A stretch of DNA of 64,000 nucleotides. Source: CSSed11-175R1 sp041685735. Lineage in GTDB: Bacteria > Actinomycetota > Nitriliruptoria > Nitriliruptorales > Nitriliruptoraceae. The translations under genes were made by a program, and so were the position numbers. Positions within the stretch are counted from its first letter, which is position 1; each line of letters opens with the position of its first letter. The DNA lies in NCBI GenBank assembly GCA_041685735.1, contig JAWLFE010000012.1, positions 1 through 64,000 on the forward strand, in the 5' to 3' direction. Below, in pieces: positions 54,746 to 63,425 of this stretch. The notes under the pieces are model-generated. The model saw nothing but the letters and a program-made list of their open reading frames with translations. It searched no databases and was not told where the DNA came from.

Positions 54746-55687
54746 GTGGCCACCTACCTCGACGACCTCGTGACCGGCGCGACGCGTCGGGTCGCGGTCG
54801 CCCGTGAGCTGGAACCGCTCGGAGCGCTGCGCGAGCGGGCACAGGACGTGCGCGGGGCGCGGACGCTCTACGACGCCCTGTCGGTGCGTGGGGTGTCGGT
54901 GATCGCCGAGGTCAAGCGCGCGTCACCGTCCAAGGGGTCCCTGGCTCGGGACCTCGACGCCGCGACGCAGGCCCAGCACTACCTCGACGGTGGTGCGGCC
55001 GCGATCTCCGTGCTCACCGAACCCGACCAGTTCCTGGGCTCGCTGGACGATCTGTCAGCCGTCGCGCGGCTGGGGGCGACGACCCTGCGCAAGGACTTCA
55101 TCGTCGATCCCTACCAGATCTGGGAGGCCAAGCTCGCCGGTGCCTCGGCGGTGCTGCTGATCGTGGCCGCGCTCGACGAGCGGACGCTCGCCGCACTCCA
55201 CGACGAAGCGGATACCGCCGGTCTGACCTCGCTGGTCGAGGTCCACGACGAGGCCGAGGCGGCCGTCGCGAGCCGGATCGGGGCGCGCGTCGTCGGGATC
55301 AACGCCCGGGACCTGCGGACGTTCGTGCTCGACCGGGACGCCTTCGCCCGGCTGCGTCCGACCCTGGCGCCCGGGACCATCGCGGTGGCGGAGTCCGGCG
55401 TCCGTGACCCCGATGACGTCCATCGGGCCGCCGCTGACGGCGCGGACGCCGTGCTCGTGGGTGAGACCCTGGTGACCGCGGACGACCCGGCCGCCGTGGT
55501 CGCCGGCCTGGTCGCCGCCGGACTCGACGGCACGGCATCCGATGCCGACGCCGGCGGACAGGTGTCCGATCAGCGCAAGGACACGGGGGTGGGTGCCCCC
55601 GAACCATCGACAGACAGGGGGTCTGCCGCGGGTCCAGGACGGTCGGCCGACCCCACACCTCCCACAACCGCATCGAGGGAACCGTGA
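54746..55687 (+). CDS. trpC: indole-3-glycerol-phosphate synthase
   Basis: 313 residues, GTG with GAAGGA upstream. IGPS core: VIAEVKRASPSKGSL, LTEPDQFLGS, LRKDFIVDPYQI, LVEVHDEAEA, GINARDLRTF, AESGV and DAVLVGETLV. Length compared with the usual 260-270 residues shows an extra tail of about 50, Asp/Gly/Ser/Pro-rich and presumably disordered. Converts CdRP to indole-3-glycerol phosphate. GTGA overlap with trpB. Confidence 0.95.
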   Translation: MATYLDDLVTGATRRVAVARELEPLGALRERAQDVRGARTLYDALSVRGVSVIAEVKRASPSKGSLARDLDAATQAQHYLDGGAAAISVLTEPDQFLGSLDDLSAVARLGATTLRKDFIVDPYQIWEAKLAGASAVLLIVAALDERTLAALHDEADTAGLTSLVEVHDEAEAAVASRIGARVVGINARDLRTFVLDRDAFARLRPTLAPGTIAVAESGVRDPDDVHRAAADGADAVLVGETLVTADDPAAVVAGLVAAGLDGTASDADAGGQVSDQRKDTGVGAPEPSTDRGSAAGPGRSADPTPPTTASREP

Positions 55688-56958
55688 GCATGACGGACAC
55701 GCCCGCATCACCCGTCGAGGAGCGTGCCGACGACGCGGTCCGCGATGGCTACTTCGGCCGCTTCGGGGGCCAGTACGTCCCCGAATCGCTGTCCGGCGCC
55801 CTGACGCAGTTGGTCGATGCCTGGGCGGACGCCCAGGCCGATCCGACCTTCGAGGCTGAACTCGACGACCTGCGCCGCAACTACGGCGGGCGTCCGACCC
55901 CGCTGTATCGCGCAGCTCGACTCTCCGAGGAAGCGGGTGTCGAGGTCTGGCTCAAGCGCGAGGACCTCGCCCACACCGGTTCGCACAAGCTCAACAACGT
56001 GGTCGGGCAGGCGCTGCTCACCCGTCGGATGGGCAAGCCACGGGTGATCGCGGAGACCGGCGCGGGCCAGCACGGGGTGGCCACCGCGACGGCTGCGGCC
56101 CTGTTCGGCCTGGACTGCACGGTCTACATGGGCGCCGAGGATGTGCGCCGGCAGCGGCTCAACGTCGTGCGGATGCAACTGCTCGGTACCGAGGTCGTGC
56201 CGGTCGACAGCGGGACCCGGACGCTCAAGGACGCGATCAACGAAGCGATGCGTGACTGGGTCAGCAACGTCGACAGCACCCACTACCTGATCGGCTCGGC
56301 GATGGGACCCCACCCGTTCCCGACGATCGTGCGGGAACTGCAGAAGATCATCTCGGTCGAGTCCACGCAGCAGTTCACCGACCAGGTCGGCGGACGCCCC
56401 GATGCCGTCATCGCGTGTGTCGGTGGTGGCTCGAACGCGATCGGGTCGTTCGCCGAGTGGATCGGGGTCGACGGGGTGAAACTCATCGGCGTCGAGGCAG
56501 CCGGCGAGGGCGTCGGTTCGGGACGGTCGGCCGCGACGATCAGCGAGGGCCGCGAGGCCGTGCTGCACGGGTCGCGATCCATCGTCCTGGTCAACGACGA
56601 CGGCCAGGTCAAACCCGCGCACTCCGTGTCCGCCGGGCTCGACTACCCGGGCGTCGGGCCGGAACATGCCTGGTTGGCATCGACGGGTCGCGGGACCTAC
56701 GTCAGCGCGACGGATGAGGATGCGCTCCACGGTTTCCGCCGGACCTGCGAACTCGAAGGCATCATCCCGGCGCTCGAGCCGGCGCACGCCGTCGGCTGGC
56801 TGCTGCGTCACGGCCGTGACGAACTGGGGGAGGGCGCCCGGGTCGTGCTGACGATGTCCGGACGCGGCGACAAGGACGTCGACGAGGTCGTCGAGGTCGC
56901 CGGCTGGGACGTCGGCGTCGCCAGGGCCTTCGGTGAACCCGGCGAGGCCGGATCGTGA
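55684..56958 (+). CDS. trpB: tryptophan synthase beta chain
   Basis: 424 residues, GTG overlapping trpC. FGRFGGQYVPESL near the start, PLP Lys102 in HTGSHKLNN, AETGAGQHGVATAT, MGAEDVRRQRLNV, CVGGGSNAIGSF and the C-terminal SGRGDKD. TrpB1-type, pairing with TrpA for indole channelling. GTGA overlap with trpA. Confidence 0.97.
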   Translation: MSMTDTPASPVEERADDAVRDGYFGRFGGQYVPESLSGALTQLVDAWADAQADPTFEAELDDLRRNYGGRPTPLYRAARLSEEAGVEVWLKREDLAHTGSHKLNNVVGQALLTRRMGKPRVIAETGAGQHGVATATAAALFGLDCTVYMGAEDVRRQRLNVVRMQLLGTEVVPVDSGTRTLKDAINEAMRDWVSNVDSTHYLIGSAMGPHPFPTIVRELQKIISVESTQQFTDQVGGRPDAVIACVGGGSNAIGSFAEWIGVDGVKLIGVEAAGEGVGSGRSAATISEGREAVLHGSRSIVLVNDDGQVKPAHSVSAGLDYPGVGPEHAWLASTGRGTYVSATDEDALHGFRRTCELEGIIPALEPAHAVGWLLRHGRDELGEGARVVLTMSGRGDKDVDEVVEVAGWDVGVARAFGEPGEAGS

Positions 56959-57776
56959 GCTCGGTCACCGTCAGCGGTTCGCAGGCGATCGGTGCCGCGT
57001 TCGAGCGTGCGGCTGCCGAGGACCGCGCCGCCCTGATCGTCTACCTCACCGCGTGTTTCCCGGACCCGGCCACCTCCCGGGCCTGCTTCGAGGCGGCCGT
57101 CGAGGCTGGTGCCGACATCCTGGAGATCGGGATCCCCTTCTCGGACCCGATGATGGACGGTCCCATCATCCAGCAGGCCAACCAGCACGTCCTGGATGCG
57201 GGGACGTCGGTCGGTGAACAGCTCGACCTGGTCCGCTCGCTCGACCACCTCGACGTCCCCAAGCTCGTCATGACCTACGTCACCATCGCGGATACCCGCG
57301 GCTACGCAGCCTTCGCAGACGAGCTGGCCGATGCGGGGCTGGCCGGGGTCATCCTGCCCGACCTGCCGGTTCCGGAGGCGGATCCGTGGCTGGCCGAAGC
57401 CCGGCGGAGGGAGCTCGCGACGGTGTTCCTGGCCTCGTCGATCTCGACCGACGAGCGCTTGGATGCCATCGCGGCCCGTTCGTCGGGCTGGGTCTACGCG
57501 ACAGGGCTCTTGGGCGTGACCGGTGTCAAGGCCGTGGCGGGCACCGTCACCCGGGAACTCGTCGATCGCGTGCGCGTCCGGACCGACCTGCCGGTCTGCG
57601 TCGGCATCGGTGTGAAGGACCGGGCCTCGGCCGCCGAGGTCGCGGCGTACGCCGACGGGGTGATCGTGGGCTCGTCCATCGTCAGTGCCGCCGCGGACGG
57701 TGACCCGGCGGGCGCGCCCGAACGGGTCGGCGCCCTGGTGCGCGAGCTGCGCGCGGGCGTCGCGGGCAACGGCTAG
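56955..57776 (+). CDS. trpA: tryptophan synthase alpha chain
   Basis: 273 residues, GTG start. Catalytic Glu57 and Asp68 in DILEIGIPFSDPMMDGP; YLTACFPDPATSRACF, GVILPDLPVPEADPW, YATGLLGVTG and VGIGVKDRASAAEVA. Last gene of the trp segment; trpD, trpG and trpF are absent here. Followed by a tandem repeat and a strong hairpin. Confidence 0.96.
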   Translation: MSSVTVSGSQAIGAAFERAAAEDRAALIVYLTACFPDPATSRACFEAAVEAGADILEIGIPFSDPMMDGPIIQQANQHVLDAGTSVGEQLDLVRSLDHLDVPKLVMTYVTIADTRGYAAFADELADAGLAGVILPDLPVPEADPWLAEARRRELATVFLASSISTDERLDAIAARSSGWVYATGLLGVTGVKAVAGTVTRELVDRVRVRTDLPVCVGIGVKDRASAAEVAAYADGVIVGSSIVSAAADGDPAGAPERVGALVRELRAGVAGNG

Positions 57777-57806
57777 CACGCCTGCGCTCTGCGTCGGCTC
57801 CCCGCC

Positions 57807-57862
57807 GGATGCGTGTCGTCGGATGCACGTCGCGGGATGCGTGTCGTCGGCTGCACGTCGCA
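57807..57862. repeat. two tandem 28-base repeats after trpA
   Basis: Copy 1 (57807-57834) and copy 2 (57835-57862) both begin GGATGCGTGTCGTCGG and differ at only two positions (A/C at base 17 and G/A at base 28). They lie between the trpA stop and the terminator hairpin. Confidence 0.8.
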
Positions 57863-57867
57863 ACAGC

Positions 57868-57901
57868 AGCGAGCCCCCGCCGTGGCCGGCGGGGGCTCGC
57901 T
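57868..57901. terminator. strong bidirectional terminator-like hairpin
   Basis: AGCGAGCCCCCGCC / GGCGGGGGCTCGCT forms a perfect 14-bp stem with a 6-base loop (GTGGCC). It stands between the converging trpA and osmoprotectant-binding genes. No U-tract follows in either direction, as often in actinobacteria. Confidence 0.75.
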
Positions 57902-57924
57902 GACGTGCGATGTTCGGTGCGACG

Positions 57925-58872
57925 TCAGTCGCGCGGGATCTCGAAGCCGTAGTGCGCTTCCATGCCCGGTAGACCGTCGTCACGGACGTTGAACTCGGAC
58001 TCGACACACAGGCTCACGGCGCCCGGGTCGGACTCGGCGAGTTCACCCATCTCGGAGATCGTGTCGACGCCCAGCTCGTCGTAGGCCTCCTGCGACATCG
58101 CGATGCCGTAGGTGTTGTTGAACTGCGACGGCTCGAGCCAGATCAGGCCCTCTTCTTCGGCCTCACGCTCGGCGACGGCCTCGTACTGCTCGACACGGTC
58201 CGTGATCGGATCGGTCTCACCGAAGAAGGAGATCCAGGCGGTCCCGGTGTACTCCCAGTAGTGGTCGATCTCACCGCTGGTCAGGGCGGAGCGAGCCGCG
58301 TCGGTCCCGCCGAGGTTGACCTCGTTGATGACGGTGGCGCCGGCGCTCTCGAGCAGCGCGACGGAGATCTCACCGAGGACGAGCTGCTCGTCGAAGTCCT
58401 TGGACCCGACGGTGATCTCGGCACCGGAGAGTTCATCGCCCTCCGCGAGGAAGTCGTTGGACTCGAGGAAGTCGACGGCGACCTCGGTCACCGGCTCGTT
58501 GTCGGCCGAGACGCGGGCGTTCAGACCAGCCATCGTGTCATCGTCGAGTGCGTTGGAGATCGGCTCGTAGAGCGCGTCCAGGGTGTCGCTGTACTCGTTG
58601 TAGACGTCCTCACGGAAGACCGGTGAGACGTTGTAGAGGGGGAAGAAGTTCTGGTCGTCCTCCAACACGACGAGGTCGAGGGCCGCGATACGACCGTCGG
58701 TGGTGAAGACCTCTCCGAAGTTGCAGGGATCGCGGTCGGCGGTCGCGCTGTAGATGACGCCGGTGTCGAGGACCTCGACACCACCGGCTTCCTCACCGTT
58801 GCCGCACGCGCCGGCCACCAGGGCGATGGCCGCGAGGCCACCGATGTATCGGACAGTTGATGCTCTCTTCAC
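57925..58872 (-). CDS. osmoprotectant-binding lipoprotein with circularly permuted domain order
   Basis: 315 residues from GTG 58872, with AGGAAG just upstream. Lipoprotein signal: RRA-type basic start, hydrophobic GGLAAIALVAG, lipobox Cys23 (AGAC). In OpuCC/ProX-type proteins the order is ITVGSKxFxEQ...LxGxYGFEF then GLVYxAxxxGxxDAxxxxSTDGRIxAYDLxxLxDDxxFFPPY...xxFL. Here the second half comes first (residues 33-147: LDTGVIYSATADRD, TTDGRIAALDLVVLEDDQNF, VAVDFLESNDFL) and the first half last (151-315: ITVGSKDFDEQLVLGE, EIDHYWEYTGTAW, GLPGMEAHYGFEIPRD). All recognisable parts are present once each. Binds glycine betaine or similar solutes for the adjacent ABC transporter; acidic throughout. 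The 225-base gap before it is within the operon. Confidence 0.88.
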   Translation of the reverse strand: MKRASTVRYIGGLAAIALVAGACGNGEEAGGVEVLDTGVIYSATADRDPCNFGEVFTTDGRIAALDLVVLEDDQNFFPLYNVSPVFREDVYNEYSDTLDALYEPISNALDDDTMAGLNARVSADNEPVTEVAVDFLESNDFLAEGDELSGAEITVGSKDFDEQLVLGEISVALLESAGATVINEVNLGGTDAARSALTSGEIDHYWEYTGTAWISFFGETDPITDRVEQYEAVAEREAEEEGLIWLEPSQFNNTYGIAMSQEAYDELGVDTISEMGELAESDPGAVSLCVESEFNVRDDGLPGMEAHYGFEIPRD

Positions 58873-59097
58873 GTACTTCCTTGCTGTTGTGATCGGACGG
58901 ATGCCCGGTTCGGGCGGAGGATCTGCGTCGGATGACACGGATCGGAGATCGGGACCCCGTGAGGCACAGCGCCGACGATGTGGCGGGGATGGCGCCTGGG
59001 TCGACCCGTACGACCGGAGTCGTAGCGTGTCACCCAGGATAGGGAATGATCCGAGAAGTGCACATCGGTGCGGTGTCGATCAGCGGGGGCAGCCCCA

Positions 59098-59931
59098 TCA
59101 CAGCCCCCGTGGCGTCAGCACTTCCTCGACGAGTCCGGCCAGGTAGTCGACGAGCAGGGCGAGGATCGCCACCGAGACGGCCCCGAAGACCAGCACCGGT
59201 TGACGGTTGAGCTGGAAGCCCGCCTGGATCGTCTCGCCCAGGCCACCACCGCCGAACAGGAAGGCCAGGGCGGCGGTGCCGACGTTGAGCACCAGGGCGG
59301 TCCGCACCCCCGCGAGGATGACCGGCACCGCGAGCGGCAACTCGAGCCGGCGCAGGACCAGGCGGTTGGACATGCCCATGCCGCGGCCCGCCTCCAGGAC
59401 GTTCGCGTCGACCTGATCGAGCCCGACCATCGTGTTGCGCAGGATCGGTAGGAACGAGTAGGCGATCAGCGAGACGACCACCGGGATCGTCCCCGTGCTC
59501 GGCAGCCAGTCGACGGTCCGGAACAGGAAGAACAGCAGCGCCAGTGCGCCGAGCGAGGGGATCGCCTGCCCAGCGTTGCCCAGGCCGATCACGATGGGTG
59601 CGTACTTGCGTACACGCGGTCGGGTCGCCGCGATGCCCAACGGGATCGCCAGCAGCAGCACGAAGAACGTCGAGACGCCGGTCAGCAGTAGGTGCTCCTG
59701 CAGACGGGTGAACTGGACGTTCGCCGCCAGTGAGCGCGTCTCGATGCTGTCGAGTTCGCTGCCCTGGATGTAGAGCAGGAGCGCGACGGTGACCACGAGC
59801 AGGAACAGCGGCATACCGGCGTAGTGGACGAGCTTGGTCCGCTTGGCACGGGCGTCGGCGGCCTGGTCCTCGGCGAGCGCCCGGTCACGAGCGCCGATGT
59901 CCGCCTCAGGAGGCGTGAGAGTGGTGGACAT
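59098..59931 (-). CDS. osmoprotectant ABC transporter permease (OpuCD/OpuCB type)
   Basis: 277 residues. ATG 59931 shares its A with the ATPase stop (TGATG), and GAGGT lies six bases upstream. A 40-residue charged N-terminus precedes about six membrane segments. EAGRGMGMSNRLVLRRLELPLAVPVILAG is the permease coupling loop (EAA motif) that docks on the ATPase. LGNAGQAIPSLGALALLFFL is typical of the OpuC/Yeh family. Acts with the second permease at 61168-61821. Confidence 0.9.
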   Translation of the reverse strand: MSTTLTPPEADIGARDRALAEDQAADARAKRTKLVHYAGMPLFLLVVTVALLLYIQGSELDSIETRSLAANVQFTRLQEHLLLTGVSTFFVLLLAIPLGIAATRPRVRKYAPIVIGLGNAGQAIPSLGALALLFFLFRTVDWLPSTGTIPVVVSLIAYSFLPILRNTMVGLDQVDANVLEAGRGMGMSNRLVLRRLELPLAVPVILAGVRTALVLNVGTAALAFLFGGGGLGETIQAGFQLNRQPVLVFGAVSVAILALLVDYLAGLVEEVLTPRGL

Positions 59932-61175
59932 CACGCGACCTCATCGGCCGGATCGATCAGCTTGGCGGCGCGGTAGAACTCCGCATCGGCATCCCGCATC
60001 GTCTGGATGGAGGTGATGATGCTGTCGACGTCGAGGATGCCCTCGTAGGTGCCGCGACCGTCGACGACGATCGCGACGCCGGCTGATCCGACGAGCATCT
60101 CCTCGAGGGCATCGGACAGGGTCGCCTGCTTCTCCACCATGGCTCGGGCGGGCAGCCCGAGTTCGGCAGCTGGGCGGTCGTGGCGGAAGTCCGGAGCGCG
60201 CAGCCAGCGCGCGGGCTTGTTGTCCTTGTCCAGCAGCAGCATCGCGGTCCACTCGGACTCCTTGAGCCGCTTCTGCAGGTCCTCGCGTGGCTCGTCGAGT
60301 CGACCGATGAGTGCATCGTCGACGACCGCGATGTCGCGGACCCGTGTGAGCTTCAGGCGCTTGAGGGTCGCGCCGGTCCCGACGAAGTCCTCGACGAACT
60401 CGTTCGCCGGGTTGGTGAGGATCTCCTCGGGCGTCGCGAACTGGGCGATGTGGGACTGTTCCTTGAGGATGGCGATGCGGTCACCCATCTTGATCGCTTC
60501 GTCGATGTCGTGGGTGACGAAGGCGATGGTCTTCTGGAGTTCCTCCTGCAGGCGCAGGAACTCGTTCTGCAGGCGGGTCCGGGTGATGGGGTCGATGGCG
60601 CCGAACGGCTCATCCATCAGCAGGACCGGTGGGTCGGCTGCGAGCGCGCGGGCGACGCCGACACGTTGCCGCTGACCACCGGAGAGTTCCTTGGGGTAGC
60701 GCGAGCGGTAGACCGCCGGATCGAGGCCGACGACATCGAGCAGTTCGTCGATCCGTGCGTCCGTGCGGTCCTTGTCCCAGCCGAGCAGCCGCGGGACGGT
60801 GCCGACGTTGCCCTCGATGGTGATGTGCGGGAACAACCCGATCTGCTGGATCACGTAGCCGATGCGCCGGCGCAGGTGGTTCGGATCGATGGTGGTGACG
60901 TCTTCACCGTCGATGATGATGTTGCCGCTGGTCGGTTCGATGATCCGGTTGATCATCTTCAGCGTGGTCGTCTTGCCACACCCGGAGGGGCCGACGAACA
61001 CGACGATCTCACCCTTCGGGATCTCCATCGACACGCGGTCGACCGCAGGGGTCTCCTCGCCGGGGTAGCGCTTCGTGAGGTCGCGGAGCTCGATCATCGT
61101 CTCACCGACGGCCGCATCACCGCCGATCGCGGTCTCCTTGTCGTACTGCTTGGTGTCGTTCGTCTGGTCAGTCAC
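59931..61175 (-). CDS. osmoprotectant ABC transporter ATPase with CBS-like C-terminal region (OpuCA type)
   Basis: 414 residues, GTG start overlapping the preceding permease by eight bases; ATG 61097 (IELRDLTKRYPG) is an alternative. Walker A GPSGCGKT (62-69), Q-loop YVIQQIGLFPHITI, signature LSGGQRQRVGVARAL, Walker B LLMDEPFGAIDP, switch His in FVTHDIDEAIKMGDRI. The C-terminal about 130 residues contain two CBS-like units (ALEEMLVGSAGVAIVVDGRGTYEGILDVDSI), which in OpuCA/OpuAA sense ionic strength or cyclic-di-AMP. Couples ATP hydrolysis to betaine-type uptake. Confidence 0.93.
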   Translation of the reverse strand: MTDQTNDTKQYDKETAIGGDAAVGETMIELRDLTKRYPGEETPAVDRVSMEIPKGEIVVFVGPSGCGKTTTLKMINRIIEPTSGNIIIDGEDVTTIDPNHLRRRIGYVIQQIGLFPHITIEGNVGTVPRLLGWDKDRTDARIDELLDVVGLDPAVYRSRYPKELSGGQRQRVGVARALAADPPVLLMDEPFGAIDPITRTRLQNEFLRLQEELQKTIAFVTHDIDEAIKMGDRIAILKEQSHIAQFATPEEILTNPANEFVEDFVGTGATLKRLKLTRVRDIAVVDDALIGRLDEPREDLQKRLKESEWTAMLLLDKDNKPARWLRAPDFRHDRPAAELGLPARAMVEKQATLSDALEEMLVGSAGVAIVVDGRGTYEGILDVDSIITSIQTMRDADAEFYRAAKLIDPADEVA

Positions 61176-61821
61176 GGATGCCTCGAGGGATCGTCAGTCG
61201 GCCGATGGCGAGATAGAGAAGGTCGAAGAGCATGGCCAGGACCACGATGGCCAGGGTCCCGCCCAGCAGGGATTCCAGGGCGCCCGGCGAGCCGATCCGC
61301 CGGATCCCGCGGAAGATCTCCTGCCCGAGCCCGCTCCCGCCGACGAGTGCGGCGATGGCCGCGATCCCGACGGTCAGCAGGGTGGAGACGCGCAGCCCGG
61401 CCAGCATGACCGGCCACGCGTTCGGCAGCTCGATGCGCCACAGCTGCATGGTCTTGCTCATGCCCATGCCGGCGGCCGACTCGACGACCGCGTTGTCCAC
61501 CGAGAACAGCCCGGAGACCGTGTTGCGGACGATGGCCAGCAGCGCGTAGAGCGTCAGGGCCACGATCGGGCCCGTGTCACCGATCCCCACGATCGGGATC
61601 ATCAGCGCGAACAGCGCGAGGGACGGGATGGTCAGGAAGGTCGAGGTGACGCTCAGGATCGGTCCTCGGAACGCCGGGAAGCGGTGCGCCGCGATGCCAA
61701 GGAACAGGCCGATGATGGTCGCGAACAGCATCGCGTAGCCGACGATGCGGATGTGTTCGAGCGATTGCACCAGCAGCGTGCGTTGGGTGGATGGACTCGA
61801 GAGGTACTCGAGGAACGCCAA
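61168..61821 (-). CDS. osmoprotectant ABC transporter permease (OpuCB type)
   Basis: 217 residues from a TTG start at 61821, supported by AGGAG nine bases upstream. Five or six membrane segments; coupling-loop motif ESAAGMGMSKTMQLWRIELPNAWPVMLAG; TSTFLTIPSLALFALMIP matches the OpuC permease family. First gene of the four-gene operon (permease, ATPase, permease, binding protein). Confidence 0.9.
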   Translation of the reverse strand: MAFLEYLSSPSTQRTLLVQSLEHIRIVGYAMLFATIIGLFLGIAAHRFPAFRGPILSVTSTFLTIPSLALFALMIPIVGIGDTGPIVALTLYALLAIVRNTVSGLFSVDNAVVESAAGMGMSKTMQLWRIELPNAWPVMLAGLRVSTLLTVGIAAIAALVGGSGLGQEIFRGIRRIGSPGALESLLGGTLAIVVLAMLFDLLYLAIGRLTIPRGIRD

Positions 61822-62247
61822 GGGCGTCTGCTCCTACGAGGGGACGGTGGGGGTGACGATGGCGCCGAGGTGCCTGGCGCGAGGCTCGGTGCGGGGGTTC
61901 GCCGCAGAGCCGCCGCTGGCAGCTCCGACCAGGCTCGGCTGGATCCGATGTCGGAACCGGTGGCGGTACCGCGAACGTCGAACGCCGGCCGAGTGGGCCG
62001 GCGTGAGCAGCTGGCGGAACACGTACATGCCGTGTGTCGTTCTCGTCGAGCGTAACGGGCCGGTAGCTGTCTGGCCAGTGACGACCCCCGCCGAGGGGTC
62101 TCGCCGGTGCCCCGGTCCGGGGTGTCACAGGGGTCTGCGACGCTGTCGAGCGGATCGGCCGGGGCGGCCGTGTCACCGGCGGCACCGGTGGGCAGCCGTG
62201 ACCATCTCGACGGCTGACAACCAGCGGGGGTCACAGACAGGCGAACC
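61822..62247. other. 426-base divergent intergenic region (opu operon / HNH gene)
   Basis: No gene seen. ACGCCGGCC / GGCCGGCGT (61982-61990 and 61996-62004) is a perfect 9-bp stem with a 5-base loop upstream of the opu operon. On the minus strand TACGCT (62049-62054) is a -10 candidate with TGGCCA 17 bases upstream, weak. The stretch towards the HNH gene shows nothing clear. Confidence 0.5.
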
Positions 62248-63102
62248 ATGGGACGGCCACGTACCTGGACCGACGACGACCTCCGCGACGCCCTGCACGA
62301 CGCCACGTCGTGGAGCGACGTCTGTCGACGCCTCCGGCTCGGGACGAGCGGCGGCAATCTCCGCTCCGTTCGGGAACGCTGCCAGGCGCTTGAGCTGGAC
62401 ACTTCGCATCTCCCTGCGCCCGGTGCGGCACCCCGTACCTGGACCGACCAACAGCTGCGTGAAGCGGTCCGCTCGGCACGCAATCTCAACGGGGTGTTCC
62501 GGCACCTGGATCTGGCCGTCGGCGGGAGTGCGTGGCGGCGGATGCAGGATCACATCGAACGGTTGAGCCTCGACACGTCGCACTGGGACGCTGGCCGCTG
62601 GCAGCCTGGTGGCGCCCGAGTGCGCCGTCCGAGGGTCCATCTCGACGACGGAGCCTTGCGTGTGGCCGTCGTGGGCGCGCGATCGATCGCCGAAGTGGTT
62701 CGTCGCCTCGGGTTCGAAACGACCAGTGGCACCCTGCATCGCCGGGTTCGTGACCGGATCCTGGAACTCGACCTCGCAGATGACTCACTGCGTGGCCAGG
62801 CATGGTCACGGGGGACCCGACGCGACCGGAGGTCGCTGCCGCTCGAGGAGGTTCTGGTTCCGGGATCGAGCTACCGGGGCGGATCGGTACGCCTGCGTCG
62901 GCGACTCGTTGCCGCTGGCCTGCTCGAGGAAAGGTGCGCGATATGCGGACTCGTGATGTGGCGCGGGGAGCCGGCGCCTCTCGAACTGGACCACGTCGAC
63001 GGCGATCCCCGGAACCAGACGCTCGGCAACCTGCGACTCCTGTGTCCGAACTGCCATGCCCAGACTCCGACCTACTGTGGTCGCAACATCGGAAGAGGCT
63101 AG
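62248..63102 (+). CDS. HNH endonuclease-domain protein with three N-terminal repeats
   Basis: 284 residues, ATG 62248. Three related units of about 45 residues occupy the N-terminal two thirds: residues 12-54 (LRDALHDATSWSDVCRRL), 69-112 (LREAVRSARNLNGVFRHL) and 135-178 (LRVAVVGARSIAEVVRRL), each ending LRxxRxRIxxLxLDTSH-like; these look like helix-turn-helix DNA-binding repeats. The HNH domain closes the protein: Cys230 and Cys233 (CAICG), LELDHVDGD with His249, Asn256, Cys266 and Cys269-His270 (CPNCH). A stand-alone nuclease 33 bases upstream of a tRNA gene suggests mobile origin; its target is unknown. Confidence 0.8.
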   Translation: MGRPRTWTDDDLRDALHDATSWSDVCRRLRLGTSGGNLRSVRERCQALELDTSHLPAPGAAPRTWTDQQLREAVRSARNLNGVFRHLDLAVGGSAWRRMQDHIERLSLDTSHWDAGRWQPGGARVRRPRVHLDDGALRVAVVGARSIAEVVRRLGFETTSGTLHRRVRDRILELDLADDSLRGQAWSRGTRRDRRSLPLEEVLVPGSSYRGGSVRLRRRLVAAGLLEERCAICGLVMWRGEPAPLELDHVDGDPRNQTLGNLRLLCPNCHAQTPTYCGRNIGRG

Positions 63103-63135
63103 GCTCACGCTGCGGGCGGCAGTACTGCCCGTTGC

Positions 63136-63219
63136 GCCCCCGTGCTGGAATTGGCAGACAGGGACGACTCAAAATCGTCTGCCCGGAAGGGCTTGTGGGT
63201 TCGAGTCCCACCGGGGGTA
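63136..63219 (+). tRNA. tRNA-Leu (anticodon CAA)
   Basis: 84 bases with a full cloverleaf: acceptor GCCCCCG / CGGGGGT (first pair G-T), D-arm GGAATTGGCAGAC, anticodon stem GACGA / TCGTC with loop CTCAAAA (anticodon CAA, reading UUG), a long variable arm of class II, and T-arm GTGGG-TTCGAGT-CCCAC. Discriminator A; no encoded CCA. Class II with G-rich variable arm and CAA fits leucine. Confidence 0.95.
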
Positions 63220-63425
63220 CGGCGTCTTCGCCCGCCCGGTTCCTCGAGGCGGATGTTGGCCGCATCCTCGCTGCGACGCTAGTTTCCGACGTCCGGCTGG
63301 CTCTGAGAGGGTGTGTGTCCGTTCCAGTTCACTGCCCGTCTGCGTTGCAGCACGGCCACGTACGAGGACACGAAACCGCTATCGCTCAGCCGGACTGACC
63401 GCATCACGATCGACCGACGACCGGA

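Noticed and set aside
61982..62004. Hairpin ACGCCGGCC/GGCCGGCGT as an intrinsic terminator
   Set aside because: No gene ends nearby on either strand (both neighbours start facing away) and no T-run follows; kept only as a possible regulatory structure.
63136..63425. Integration site (att duplication) at tRNA-Leu
   Set aside because: No repeat of the tRNA 3' end and no integrase gene seen in the visible flank.
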